Shown: piece after piece, positions 1 through 9,662 of the stretch | Numbering within the stretch: position 1 is the first letter of the stretch | How the letters are laid out: the number at the start of each line of letters is the position of its first letter | Assembly (NCBI GenBank): GCA_024635795.1 | Contig: JAGXIH010000017.1 | Coordinates: forward strand, 186,001-250,000 | Length of the DNA stretch: 64,000 nucleotides | Reading direction: 5' to 3' | Source of the DNA: Salegentibacter sp. | Lineage (GTDB): Bacteria > Bacteroidota > Bacteroidia > Flavobacteriales > Flavobacteriaceae | The notes under the pieces: generated by a model | The model's input: only the letters and a program-made list of their open reading frames with translations | Told to the model about the DNA's origin: nothing | Database searches by the model: none | Position numbers and translations under genes: made by a program

Positions 1-3000
1 AATCGCAATACGGGTAGTTTTTCCAGAGGCAGATCATAATTTAGCTGAAGGCTCTGATAATGCAGATTAGGCTCGCCAATATTGAAGAAATCATCCCAAA
101 GGCCTATACTGTTATCAGGAATACCGTCTTCAGTAATATAATTTCTTACAACCCTGTTATTGGAAGCATTGAAATTGAAATTCAATGATCTGGTCAAATT
201 GTAATTGATGCCGTAATCCCAATTAAATAAATAATTCCGCTGATATAAAACAGGTAACCCCAGATCGTTTTCTGTCAATTCAAGACTTCGGAATTTCTGC
301 TCATTATACTGTCTGAGAATATTCGAACTCGCATTAATATTTGTAGGCAGCGGGTTAAAATTGAAGTCTTTGATAATCGTAAAATAATCACTGCTGTCTA
401 AAACCGCTATATTCTTAAAAGGTTCAATGGGTTTATTGGCAAAATTGAACTCATAGGTGCCTCCCACCCGTACATTTTGATCCAGGCTTTCTTCAATTTC
501 AAAATCCCGGTGGTCTACTTGATTATAAGAAGAGGAAAAAGTAAAATTCTCTATATCGTAAGGCATTGGTTTTGCCTCGCCGGTTCTTTCTTTTCTTAGC
601 CCAATTACATTTATACTTTGACGTTTGGTATAAGACTGAGATTGCTTTTTAACCTTATCTCTTTCCACAGGATCAACGATATCCTGTAATCGTGTATCCA
701 GTTCCACGTCCAGGAACTCCTGATCGTATTTAGGAGTTACGAGTTCCTCCCCGCGACTATAATTCACAGGAATCCTCAGCCCCCATTTCTGCGGAAATAA
801 TTGCCCCATATTTAAATTGGTAACCACATCATATTGCTGAACATCTTCCCTGCTTCGCTGATTCGGCCCCTGATCCAGTGTACCGAATCCAACAGTGCTT
901 TTCCGACCTGTTGCTGCAAGATTAGCAAAATCTGCAAGGTTGGTATCCATATTAATAATACTGGCCCAGCCTCCTTCATTATTAAGATCTGAAAGTCTTA
1001 ATTCGTTAAACCACACCTCACCACAAAGATCCTGAATGCTATTGCTTGGCATCCCGTTCTTCAGTCCGAGCATAAGCACGCGAACGTTTCCAAAACTCGG
1101 ATTTCCCTTGATCCCAATTCTCATTTCCCCGGGGTCGTAAGGAGTTTCTGCATCAGTTAATTCCAGGTCCTGGTTATAAAAATTAAGGTCTCCTGAATTT
1201 AACGATGGATCTCCCAACACACTTGTTTTTACTCTTTTCAATAATTCCAATGGAAGATCAAGGCGGTTTACTGCCGGCCAGATTTCTTCAGCAGATTGTG
1301 CACCAAATAATGTTGGACTAAGCGGAATTTCAACCTGGTAGAAGTTATCGGTGAAATCTGTTCCTATTCTTAAGAAAGCCACCAACTGTCCATCTTTTAA
1401 TGGCGTTTGGTTCACCAGGGATTCGGCATGAAGGAACATTTCAAGATTTTTATATTGCCGCATATCAATCTGGAAATTCTTATAAACGGCACGGGCATCC
1501 TGGGGCTCAAGATCGCAAACCCTTAAAGCCAGCGATTGTTCATTCTGCCGGATATTGGTATTGCTTTCAAAAAGTTCTTCTCTTATCACTCCCGGAGGCA
1601 ACACATACGGAATTGGCTGGCGATTCTCATTCTCTTCTATGTTTACCGCAGTAACTTCAAATAAGGTATTGGAATTTTCGGGCCTGGCATTTTCAATTTG
1701 CAAACTCTGGTTATACCTGCGGTAATCACCCCTAACCAGTTCCATTGTCCCAAATCTTAACAAAGTAGGATCCTGAAAACCGGTGAGAAACATCCTCATA
1801 AATCTTATCGATCTAAAATCGGCTATACCCCCTTTGCTATCGGTTGGTTCATAGATAGGCACCTTGAACTGAAGCCACCTAACCGGAAGTTCCTGTCCGT
1901 TGCTTAGACTCACATTTAGTTCCTTAACATCGGTGATATATTGGTTATTATCGATGTCCATACCCGGAAAGAAAGGCACTTCATACTCAAAGTAACTGTC
2001 AATGGTATTCATCGTATTGTCCCTGTTTATATCCTCGGCAGTAGGCAAAGTGGTATTCCCACGGTTTGTATTCCCAACTTCGGTTGGGGAGTTTCCTTCA
2101 ATCCCGTTATAATTCCGGTAACGATTTACAATGCTTCCATCGCGAGCAAGAAAATATTCGTAATTATCACCGGCAGGATCGTCCAGATTTCCAAATTCCG
2201 GAAATTTCACCGCTTCTTCCTCATCTGAAAGCCCGTTGTAACCAATATCCTGATTTAAACGCTCCTGCCCTTCGGAATCAAAGGCGTATACCAGGGATTG
2301 ATCGGCAGGAACTTTTCCAAAATTTGTGGATATGGTATTACTGTCACCCCCATCTTTAGGCAGACCATTTTCATATTGTTTTCTTCCATCTTTTACAACA
2401 TCCTCGGAAATATTCCCGAGATTAAAGTTGATGCTTCCTCCTGTGTTCCCCTGGTTTTCATCATAAATATATGGATCCATCACCCAGAATTCGATAAATT
2501 CCACGTTAGACTGTTCGAAGTTTGTAGCACTAATTCCTCGCATCATTCCTCCAAAATTATCCGCCGGATTCGGCAGAGTATTTCCACCTGAAGCAGTGGG
2601 ATTAAAGTTATAAGGTCCGCGTTGACCAGGGAAATACGCAACATCCATAGTATAAACTACCATAGGTTGCCCCTGTACCACATCGGTATTGGGGAAAATT
2701 TCACTCATTGAAACCCGCCGGGTGGCGTAAGAAGAAAGATCGGCATCTGTGATTCCATCGGGCCGGCTGCTGCTGTAAAAAATAGGATCTATGGTGTACC
2801 AGGCTAATTTTGCCCTTTTAAAGCCTACGTTTATATCACCATTTGAAAGCTCGCCGCCAAATCCCAGAGGAACGCTTGAGAGGTCCCAGCTTAGCGGGGT
2901 ATTAATCCCAATAGAGGTTTGAGCAGCTTCAAAATCGTCTATATAAGTTGTGGTTTTTCCTCCAAAATCATTAATATTCGGCGATCCCGGCTGCAGATAT

Positions 3001-5531
3001 GCAAATTCACCGGTCACCGAAAAATTAGATTCAACGTCGGTGTCTATATTCGGAAGCTTATTCACCAATCGGGTGAAGAAAGGAACTTCAGTTGAATAAT
3101 TTAAATTAAAACCGTAAATCGAATTATTGAGCGGTTCGTAGCTATAATTAGCTTTTTGGGTTAATGGTCGTTCTTTTAAATTCAGAAAAGTCGCACCTAC
3201 CAGGAAATTCTCATTGAATAGATGTTCTATATTAACCCCGGTAAAACGCTTGGTTTGCTGCCCGAAGAGCGCATTGTTCTCCGTATTTACCTGAATGGGA
3301 ATATTAGAGGCGAGCAGCCCTTCATCGAGGATCTGAACACGGCCGAGTTCATAATTCACCACATAATCTACACCCTCCTGAAGTATCCGGCCTCCGGCCG
3401 TGACCGTTACCGAGCCCGGCGGCAGGTTAAAGCCTATCGGAATTCCTTCTACCTCCGCAGATTTATATCTTCCTTTTAACTGAAATTTATTCTTCTCTGC
3501 CTCTTCCTGTTCCGCCTGGGTTTTGGTGGTGCTGTAAAGGGAACGAAAAACATATTTTAATTGGTTGGCATTCCAGGTATCCTTATCGCCATAATCTTCT
3601 GTTCCGGTATTGGGCGTGTTATCAAGTTTCCTGAAAAGGTACTCCCCGAAAGGCTCTACCGAAGTAAAGATCACATTCCCATTGCGGGGATCTATGGTAA
3701 GGCCGGGGACATAATCAAAAAAACCATCCCCGCCCACGATGGGATCGTTATTGGAGTTAAGCTTATCCAGATTAAAAACCCTCAACAGAGGAGTTTCGCT
3801 TACATCTTCAGGCAAGGGAGTAGACCCATCCCCTGCAGGTTTAATATAGTTAATCGGTTGCGGATCGGTATAAAGAATATTCATTCTGAAATCATCCCTT
3901 TCCAACTCATAAGCACCCAGACTGTAGATATTCTTCATCATCAGGTCCCAGATAGGTTCATTTACGTTGGTAATCGTGCTTTTTAGAAGTTTGACCACCA
4001 GGTTACGGTTAGATCGCGGATTGATGTCCTGTTCATTCTCTTCCCCTGGCTCTTCAGCAGAAACAGAGCCGGTTGCATCTATTCCATCGTTCGCAAATTC
4101 ACCAACCTGGTAAACCTGTCCGTTAGCAGTGAACTGAAAAGCGACTGCCAGCACCTCGTCATTACTTAAACGCTGGTTTAACGAAATATAGCCCAATTGG
4201 GTATTTAGTGTATATTCATTAGACTGTAACTGCCGGGCATTTTCGAGTTTTATATAATCGGTCCCTTCTGAAACCTGCACACCTCCAAAACCACTTTCTA
4301 TGGTAGAGATATCCCTGATGGCAGGGGTAAGAATAGACTCCTCGGGACCATTAATCCCGAAAGGGTTAAAATCATTATTCGTGTTATCGGGAAAAGCCCC
4401 TTCAGGCTGATTAAAGAATCCGGCCGGCGGATTATTCAAACCTATATTTCCTTCCATAAAAGTTTCTCCCAGATCCTGAATTGCAACAATATTACGCGTA
4501 TCCTGAAGGTTTTGAATATTGTTTGTTCGATTGGTTACCCACACCTGGATTCGCTGTACCTGGATATTGGAATTTATAAAAGGATAATCCTTTAAAGCCT
4601 CATCATAATGATCTCTAAAATAATGCGCCAGGAAGAAATGTCGATCCTGATCGTATTCCAGGATGAATCTTTCAAAATCTTCAATCGTGGCTCCACCTTC
4701 CACATTCACGGTTCGTCGCTCTGATTTTTGTTCAGAAAATACTCCTGTGATCCTGGTTTTTCCAAACTGGAGTTCAGTCTTAAACCCAAAAAGGCTTTGA
4801 GCGCCCTGCATAAGTGCATTATTCAAGGGCATATTCACATTACCAACCTCGATCTTCTGAATAATATCATCTTCATTGGGTGTATATTCCAGTTTCAATT
4901 GATTCTGAAAATCGAAGGTAGATTCAGTATCGTAATTAGCGATAATTCCCAGGCGTTCCCCAACCTGCCCCTGAAGACTTAAACTTATACGCTGGTCAAA
5001 ATCGAAGGTGAGATTCCTTCGGTTTCGGGGAGAAAAAGCCGGGTTATCCTGTTTGGTAAAAAGCAGTCCCATATCCATCTCAACAGTTCCCTGAGGGACG
5101 ATATTTATCTCACTCCCCCCAAAAACACTCTCAAAAAAACCGGAATTCACATAGAAATCCGGTAACATATCTTTCTGAATTTCTTCTGCTCCTTTTTTAT
5201 TTCCTGCCAGGGCATCCCCCTTGAGCTTAAAATAGTTTTGCATCTCTTCCCGAAGCACAAGTTCCTCAAATTCTTCAGGTGTGAGGATTAAGGGTTGTGA
5301 CAAACTGATATTACCGATACTTTCACGGAAGATATACCGATCTAAAATGGGATCATACTCATACTGGGAAGAAAAACTCTCGGGATCGGGCAATGAAATT
5401 GTGCCCAAATCATATCCGGTTCGGGTGGTGTCCTGCGGAGTCTCCTGCCCTGATAAATTAGTTGAAATTATCAGCGATAACAGTAAGGCAAGCGGGACCG
5501 AAGTTGACAATTTCAAGTAATTGTTCTTCAA
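1..5531 (-). CDS. sprA: Gliding motility / type IX secretion outer-membrane protein SprA, 3' end cut by the window
   Basis: An uninterrupted minus-strand reading frame runs off the left edge of the window: about 1843 codons of a family usually near 2400 residues. SprA (Sov) is the giant outer-membrane barrel through which the type IX secretion system exports gliding adhesins and enzymes. The product starts with a signal peptide (charged KNNYLK, then a Leu/Ile-rich core ending near SGQ) and continues as long beta-rich, Asn/Asp-rich sequence typical of the family. The only workable start is TTG at 5531; the in-frame stop of ruvA lies one codon upstream (TAG AAA TTG), so no ATG is available before the signal peptide. 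ruvA directly before sprA is a known flavobacterial arrangement and supports the call. Confidence 0.93.
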   Translation of the reverse strand, partial: MKNNYLKLSTSVPLALLLSLIISTNLSGQETPQDTTRTGYDLGTISLPDPESFSSQYEYDPILDRYIFRESIGNISLSQPLILTPEEFEELVLREEMQNYFKLKGDALAGNKKGAEEIQKDMLPDFYVNSGFFESVFGGSEINIVPQGTVEMDMGLLFTKQDNPAFSPRNRRNLTFDFDQRISLSLQGQVGERLGIIANYDTESTFDFQNQLKLEYTPNEDDIIQKIEVGNVNMPLNNALMQGAQSLFGFKTELQFGKTRITGVFSEQKSERRTVNVEGGATIEDFERFILEYDQDRHFFLAHYFRDHYDEALKDYPFINSNIQVQRIQVWVTNRTNNIQNLQDTRNIVAIQDLGETFMEGNIGLNNPPAGFFNQPEGAFPDNTNNDFNPFGINGPEESILTPAIRDISTIESGFGGVQVSEGTDYIKLENARQLQSNEYTLNTQLGYISLNQRLSNDEVLAVAFQFTANGQVYQVGEFANDGIDATGSVSAEEPGEENEQDINPRSNRNLVVKLLKSTITNVNEPIWDLMMKNIYSLGAYELERDDFRMNILYTDPQPINYIKPAGDGSTPLPEDVSETPLLRVFNLDKLNSNNDPIVGGDGFFDYVPGLTIDPRNGNVIFTSVEPFGEYLFRKLDNTPNTGTEDYGDKDTWNANQLKYVFRSLYSTTKTQAEQEEAEKNKFQLKGRYKSAEVEGIPIGFNLPPGSVTVTAGGRILQEGVDYVVNYELGRVQILDEGLLASNIPIQVNTENNALFGQQTKRFTGVNIEHLFNENFLVGATFLNLKERPLTQKANYSYEPLNNSIYGFNLNYSTEVPFFTRLVNKLPNIDTDVESNFSVTGEFAYLQPGSPNINDFGGKTTTYIDDFEAAQTSIGINTPLSWDLSSVPLGFGGELSNGDINVGFKRAKLAWYTIDPIFYSSSRPDGITDADLSSYATRRVSMSEIFPNTDVVQGQPMVVYTMDVAYFPGQRGPYNFNPTASGGNTLPNPADNFGGMMRGISATNFEQSNVEFIEFWVMDPYIYDENQGNTGGSINFNLGNISEDVVKDGRKQYENGLPKDGGDSNTISTNFGKVPADQSLVYAFDSEGQERLNQDIGYNGLSDEEEAVKFPEFGNLDDPAGDNYEYFLARDGSIVNRYRNYNGIEGNSPTEVGNTNRGNTTLPTAEDINRDNTMNTIDSYFEYEVPFFPGMDIDNNQYITDVKELNVSLSNGQELPVRWLQFKVPIYEPTDSKGGIADFRSIRFMRMFLTGFQDPTLLRFGTMELVRGDYRRYNQSLQIENARPENSNTLFEVTAVNIEENENRQPIPYVLPPGVIREELFESNTNIRQNEQSLALRVCDLEPQDARAVYKNFQIDMRQYKNLEMFLHAESLVNQTPLKDGQLVAFLRIGTDFTDNFYQVEIPLSPTLFGAQSAEEIWPAVNRLDLPLELLKRVKTSVLGDPSLNSGDLNFYNQDLELTDAETPYDPGEMRIGIKGNPSFGNVRVLMLGLKNGMPSNSIQDLCGEVWFNELRLSDLNNEGGWASIINMDTNLADFANLAATGRKSTVGFGTLDQGPNQRSREDVQQYDVVTNLNMGQLFPQKWGLRIPVNYSRGEELVTPKYDQEFLDVELDTRLQDIVDPVERDKVKKQSQSYTKRQSINVIGLRKERTGEAKPMPYDIENFTFSSSYNQVDHRDFEIEESLDQNVRVGGTYEFNFANKPIEPFKNIAVLDSSDYFTIIKDFNFNPLPTNINASSNILRQYNEQKFRSLELTENDLGLPVLYQRNYLFNWDYGINYNLTRSLNFNFNASNNRVVRNYITEDGIPDNSIGLWDDFFNIGEPNLHYQSLQLNYDLPLEKLPVLR

Positions 5532-5534
5532 TTT

Positions 5535-6116
5535 CTACAAGTTTTTAAGCGCAAGTTTTATAAGGGACTCTACGGTATGGCTGTTAGATTCCTTTAAAAT
5601 CTTATCTATAACTTTCCCTGCTTGCTTTCGGGCGAAGCCCAGGGTTTCTAAAGCTGATAACGCTTCTTCTTTTATTGTATTGTCCTGAGAAACAAAAACC
5701 TCATCTCCTCCCTGCACTTTCAGGATCTTATCTTTCAGATCTAAAATTACGCGTTGGGCCGTTTTAGCGCCAATACCTTTTACACTCTGAATTGTTGCTA
5801 CATCGGCTGTGGCTATGGCATCCCTAACCTGGCTGGGCTCCAGCGAAGACAACATCGTTCTTGCCGTACTGGTACCCACCCCGGAAACCGAGATCAGCAA
5901 ACGGAAAACTTCCCGCTCATATTTGTCGCTAAAACCATAAAGGGTATGGGAATCTTCCTTTACCTGCAAATGGGTATAGATATGAACAGCTTCAGCATCG
6001 GAAAGTTTAGAAAAAGTATTTAATGATATATTTAAAAAATACCCAACTCCGTTACAGTCTATCACCACATGGGTGGGATATTTTTCAACTAATTGCCCCT
6101 TTAAATGATGAATCAT
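5535..6116 (-). CDS. ruvA: Holliday junction branch migration protein RuvA
   Basis: 193 residues, the normal RuvA length. RuvA binds Holliday junctions as a tetramer and loads the RuvB motor. Visible parts are the N-terminal OB-fold (MIHHLKGQLVEKYPTHVVID), two helix-hairpin-helix motifs (VSGVGTSTA near residue 78 and VKGIGAKTAQR near 113), and the C-terminal RuvB-contact domain ending in LIKLALKNL. It lies 85 bases after maeB and ends one codon before the sprA start, in the same frame. ruvB is in the window but about 7 kb away, so the two Ruv genes are not in one operon. Confidence 0.97.
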   Translation of the reverse strand: MIHHLKGQLVEKYPTHVVIDCNGVGYFLNISLNTFSKLSDAEAVHIYTHLQVKEDSHTLYGFSDKYEREVFRLLISVSGVGTSTARTMLSSLEPSQVRDAIATADVATIQSVKGIGAKTAQRVILDLKDKILKVQGGDEVFVSQDNTIKEEALSALETLGFARKQAGKVIDKILKESNSHTVESLIKLALKNL

Positions 6117-6201
6117 ATATCAATTCAAGCTTAGAGATCAAATGTAGTAAAATTAACTTAAGCCAGAAACGCTTATCAAACGGGCTTTTTCATCAAATTT
6201 C

Positions 6202-8496
6202 CTACAAATTTTCCTTTTGTTTCTTTCTTCCTTTTTCCTGTGCATCTACAACGGCAACGGCTGCCATATTCACCATTTCTTCTACGCTCGCCCCTAGCTG
6301 AAGAATATGGACCGGTCTTTTCATCCCCATTATAATTGGTCCAATAGAATCGGCATGGTTCAGCTCTTTAAGCATTTTATAATTACTATTCGCTGCATCA
6401 AGATTTGGAAAAATTAAGGTGTTTACCTTTTTACCTGCTAACTTAGAGAAGGGGAATTTACTCTGAAGCATTTCCCTGTTAAGGGCAAAGTCTATCTGTA
6501 ATTCTCCATCAACTTTTAATTCTGGCTGCCAGCGGTGAAGGTAAGAGACTGCTTCTTTTACCTTCGAGGCATGCGGGTCTTTAGATGACCCGAAATTCGC
6601 ATAGGAAATCATCGCTATAACCGGTTCCAACCCAAAAAGCTTCACGGTGCGCGCAGTCATTTGTGCAATTTTAGCAAGATCTTTTGCAGGCGGATCAATA
6701 TTAATGGAGGTATCACTTATAAACAATGGGCCACGCGAAGTATTCATAAGGTTAGTTGCGGCCACGCGGCTAACTCCTTTTGCCATTCCAATAAGTTCAA
6801 GCATAGGTTTTACTACAGTTGGATAAGCTCTGGAATATCCTGAAAGCAAAGCATCGGCATCTCCTGTATTGACCATCATCGCCGCGAAATAATTTCGAAG
6901 GCGCATAAAATTTTCGGCATCGTACAGGGTTACTCCGCTCCGATTGCGTGTTTTCCAGTAAACTTCAGCATAGGCATTGCGTTTATCTTCCTGTTCATCA
7001 GATTTTGGATCAAGGATCTCAACATCGGCGTCAAAATCTATTTCCTGCATGAGTTCCTGAATCACCTCTCTTCTCCCTAAAAGAATAGGAATTCCAATTC
7101 CCTCATCATTTACAATCTGGGCGGCCTTAAGAACATCAAGATGGTCAGCTTCAGCAAAAACAATGCGTTTAGGGTCCATTTTTGCCCTGTTCATCAGTAA
7201 GCGCGTGATCTTATTGTCACTTCCCATTCTTTCCAATAGCTCTTCTTCATATTTCTCCCAATCCTGAATGGGGTGCCTGGCACAACCGCTTTCCATAGCA
7301 GCCCGGGCTACCGCCGGAGGAACCCTGGCAATAAGCCTTGGGTCAAAAGGTTTAGGAATAATATAATCGGGGCCAAAGTTCATACGGGTTTCCCCATAGG
7401 CGATGTTCACCTGTTCGGGAACGGGCTCTTTGGCGAGTTCGGCCAGGGCTTTGACCGCTGCCATTTTCATTTCTTCATTAATCTTGGTAGACCGAACATC
7501 AAGAGCGCCTCTGAAAATAAACGGGAATCCCAGCACATTATTTACCTGGTTAGGGTGATCGCTGCGGCCGGTTGCCATTATCAAATCTTTCCTTGTAGAG
7601 ATAGCCAGGTTGTAATCGATCTCGGGGTCGGGGTTAGCCATGGCGAATACAATAGGTCTTTTCGCCATGCTTTTCAGCATTTCGGGAGTTACAATATCTG
7701 CAATAGAAAGTCCAACGAAAACATCGGCATTTTTCATGGCCTCATCAAGGGTATCGATCTTACGGGAAGTCGCAAATTCAGCTTTCTCTTCGGAAAGGTC
7801 TGGCCTGTCTTTCCTTATAACCCCTTTACTGTCCACCATGACAATATTCTCGGGTTTGGCTCCAAAGGCTTTATATAATTTGGTACAGGAAATCGCAGCA
7901 GCACCGGCACCATTAATTACTATTTTGACCTTTTCCATTTTCTTTTTAGCCAATTCCAGTGCATTCAGCAAAGCAGCCGCAGAAATAATCGCAGTCCCGT
8001 GCTGGTCGTCATGCATCACCGGTATATCAAGCTCTTCCTTCAGGCGTCTTTCAATCTCAAAAGCTTCGGGAGCTTTTATATCTTCAAGGTTTATCCCGCC
8101 AAAAGTTGGGGCGATGTTTTTAACGGTTTCAACGAACTTATCTACATCTTTTGTGTCTACTTCAATATCAAAAACATCTATATCGGCAAAGATCTTAAAC
8201 AGTAAGCCCTTACCTTCCATAACGGGTTTTGAAGCTTCAGGACCTATATCACCAAGACCAAGAACGGCAGTACCATTAGAGATAACAGCTACCAGGTTTC
8301 CTTTGGTGGTATATTTATATGCGTTTTCTTTATCTTTTTCAATCTCTAAACAGGGTTCTGCTACTCCCGGGGAATAAGCCAGGGACAAGTCTCTTTGTGT
8401 TGAATATTTTTTGGTGGGAACTACCTGAATTTTTCCAGGTTTTGGTTTCGCGTGATAAACCAGGGCTTCACGTCTTTTTCTGGGAGTGCTACTCAT
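6202..8496 (-). CDS. maeB: NADP-dependent malic enzyme with C-terminal phosphotransacetylase-like domain
   Basis: 764 residues, the length of the large MaeB-type malic enzymes. It decarboxylates malate to pyruvate with NAD(P)+ reduction, linking the TCA cycle to pyruvate and NADPH. Residues about 1-430 form the catalytic and NAD-binding halves: SLAYSPGVAEPC near the start, MHDDQHGTAII as metal/substrate segment, and INGAGAAAISC as dinucleotide loop. Residues about 430-755 form a phosphotransacetylase-like domain (VFAEADHLDVLKAAQI, then TSINIDPPAKDLAKIA), known in the family as a regulatory, usually non-catalytic part. First gene of a likely maeB-ruvA-sprA run; a promoter-like box lies about 25 bases upstream. 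Confidence 0.95.
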   Translation of the reverse strand: MSSTPRKRREALVYHAKPKPGKIQVVPTKKYSTQRDLSLAYSPGVAEPCLEIEKDKENAYKYTTKGNLVAVISNGTAVLGLGDIGPEASKPVMEGKGLLFKIFADIDVFDIEVDTKDVDKFVETVKNIAPTFGGINLEDIKAPEAFEIERRLKEELDIPVMHDDQHGTAIISAAALLNALELAKKKMEKVKIVINGAGAAAISCTKLYKAFGAKPENIVMVDSKGVIRKDRPDLSEEKAEFATSRKIDTLDEAMKNADVFVGLSIADIVTPEMLKSMAKRPIVFAMANPDPEIDYNLAISTRKDLIMATGRSDHPNQVNNVLGFPFIFRGALDVRSTKINEEMKMAAVKALAELAKEPVPEQVNIAYGETRMNFGPDYIIPKPFDPRLIARVPPAVARAAMESGCARHPIQDWEKYEEELLERMGSDNKITRLLMNRAKMDPKRIVFAEADHLDVLKAAQIVNDEGIGIPILLGRREVIQELMQEIDFDADVEILDPKSDEQEDKRNAYAEVYWKTRNRSGVTLYDAENFMRLRNYFAAMMVNTGDADALLSGYSRAYPTVVKPMLELIGMAKGVSRVAATNLMNTSRGPLFISDTSINIDPPAKDLAKIAQMTARTVKLFGLEPVIAMISYANFGSSKDPHASKVKEAVSYLHRWQPELKVDGELQIDFALNREMLQSKFPFSKLAGKKVNTLIFPNLDAANSNYKMLKELNHADSIGPIIMGMKRPVHILQLGASVEEMVNMAAVAVVDAQEKGRKKQKENL

Positions 8497-8520
8497 AATT
8501 GCTCAATTTGACTGTATCTA

Positions 8521-8556
8521 CAAAGTTAGGAAGGTTGTATAAATAAAAGACACAAA
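8521..8556 (-). promoter_or_regulatory. Putative promoter of maeB (-33 TTTG and -7 TAACTTTG)
   Basis: On the minus strand TAACTTTG (8528-8521) matches the Bacteroidota -7 consensus TAnnTTTG. A TTTG at 8556-8553 lies 24 bases upstream, slightly more than the usual gap. The predicted start of transcription would be only about 15-20 bases before the maeB ATG. Confidence 0.5.
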
Positions 8557-8696
8557 CTTCCGGGAAAAAGGTGGCAAAGCACGGCTTTTAAAATTAATAT
8601 CAAAAAGTCCTTCTTTTGAGAAAAACTCTTCAGTAAAACTACTATTACTTCTTTAAAAAAGAATTCTAATAGCTATTTTGAGAAGTAAATAAATAT

Positions 8697-9386
8697 TCAG
8701 GAAAGGATATTTACTGATTCCGCTGGCAGGACATAAAAGTAAATGGAGATAAAATGACAGAAACTTCCCAGCAGGACGAAAATATGAAAGATAGCATGAT
8801 TGAATTTTAGTCTATCCAGACTAAAGATTATTGCTCCCAATGTATAGGAAATACCCCCTGCGACCAACCATAAGAGTCCCGGCAACACGAGATTATTCAG
8901 GAGAGGTTTTACCGCAAAAACAATTATCCACCCCATCACAACATACATTATCGTTGAAAGTGTATTATACCGCCCTGTAAAAAAGAGTTTCAGAATAATT
9001 CCCGTAAGCGCAAGGCCCCATACCACCCCAAAAATAGTCCAGCCCACAACTCCATTTAGAGTGACTAAGGCAAAGGGTGTATAAGTACCCGCAATAAGCA
9101 CATAAATAGAGGCATGATCTACAATATTTAATCGATATCTCCAGGCAGAATCTTTTGAGGCATGATAGAAAGTGGAAGCTGCGTAAAGCAGGATCATACT
9201 TGCACCGAAAACACTAAAACTTACCAGGTGCCTGATGCCTCCCAGCTCGTTCGCTCTTAAAATTAGCAATATCAATCCAATTACGCTTAGCACGAATCCA
9301 AAACCGTGAGAAATGATATTAAATTTCTCTTCTGCCGGAGGATAATAATGACAGGTGTTATTTTTATTCATTTTAAAAAATGGCAA
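8697..9386 (-). CDS. Hemolysin III / YqfA (PAQR) family membrane protein
   Basis: 229 residues with about seven hydrophobic segments. Family hallmarks are the early EEKFNIISHGFG segment, the FYHASKDSAWRYRLNIVDHA segment with paired His/Asp, and a late FHIFVLLGSFCHFISIYFY helix with two His. PAQR proteins have a seven-helix core with a His/Asp metal site; bacterial members are called hemolysin III, but the cellular role is generally unclear and haemolysis should not be assumed. It stands alone, with about 200 bases on the maeB side and 276 on the other. Confidence 0.88.
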   Translation of the reverse strand: MPFFKMNKNNTCHYYPPAEEKFNIISHGFGFVLSVIGLILLILRANELGGIRHLVSFSVFGASMILLYAASTFYHASKDSAWRYRLNIVDHASIYVLIAGTYTPFALVTLNGVVGWTIFGVVWGLALTGIILKLFFTGRYNTLSTIMYVVMGWIIVFAVKPLLNNLVLPGLLWLVAGGISYTLGAIIFSLDRLKFNHAIFHIFVLLGSFCHFISIYFYVLPAESVNILS

Positions 9387-9617
9387 GGTCAGGGAAGATC
9401 TTTATTAAAGGCAATAACAATATAATCATTTTCAAAAAAAATCCTAAACAAAAAAAGCGAAAGATTTCGGCAGTATCAAAATCTATTATTTTAATATTTA
9501 ATCACCTGTACAATAGCTATTTGCTATAATTTCATTAAATTTATTCTTCCTAAAAATAGGGATTTTTTATCCCTCCCCTTTTCAGCCCCTACTGGTACCG
9601 AATTTTAATTAGGCTCA

Positions 9618-9628
9618 CCCCCCCCCCC
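9618..9628. repeat. Eleven-cytosine homopolymer tract upstream of a lipoprotein gene
   Basis: Eleven consecutive C residues end 34 bases before the ATG at 9663, in an otherwise AT-rich region. Tracts of this length slip during replication in other bacteria and can switch nearby genes when they sit in a promoter or leader. The tract length may also be a sequencing uncertainty. Confidence 0.9.
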
Positions 9629-9662
9629 GAATATTTTATTAACCAATCAAAAATTTTTAATT

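Noticed and set aside
7640-8377. 245-codon plus-strand open frame opposite maeB
   Set aside because: It is the antisense shadow of the conserved malic enzyme sequence; Ser/Ile-rich composition with no family motif and no promoter.
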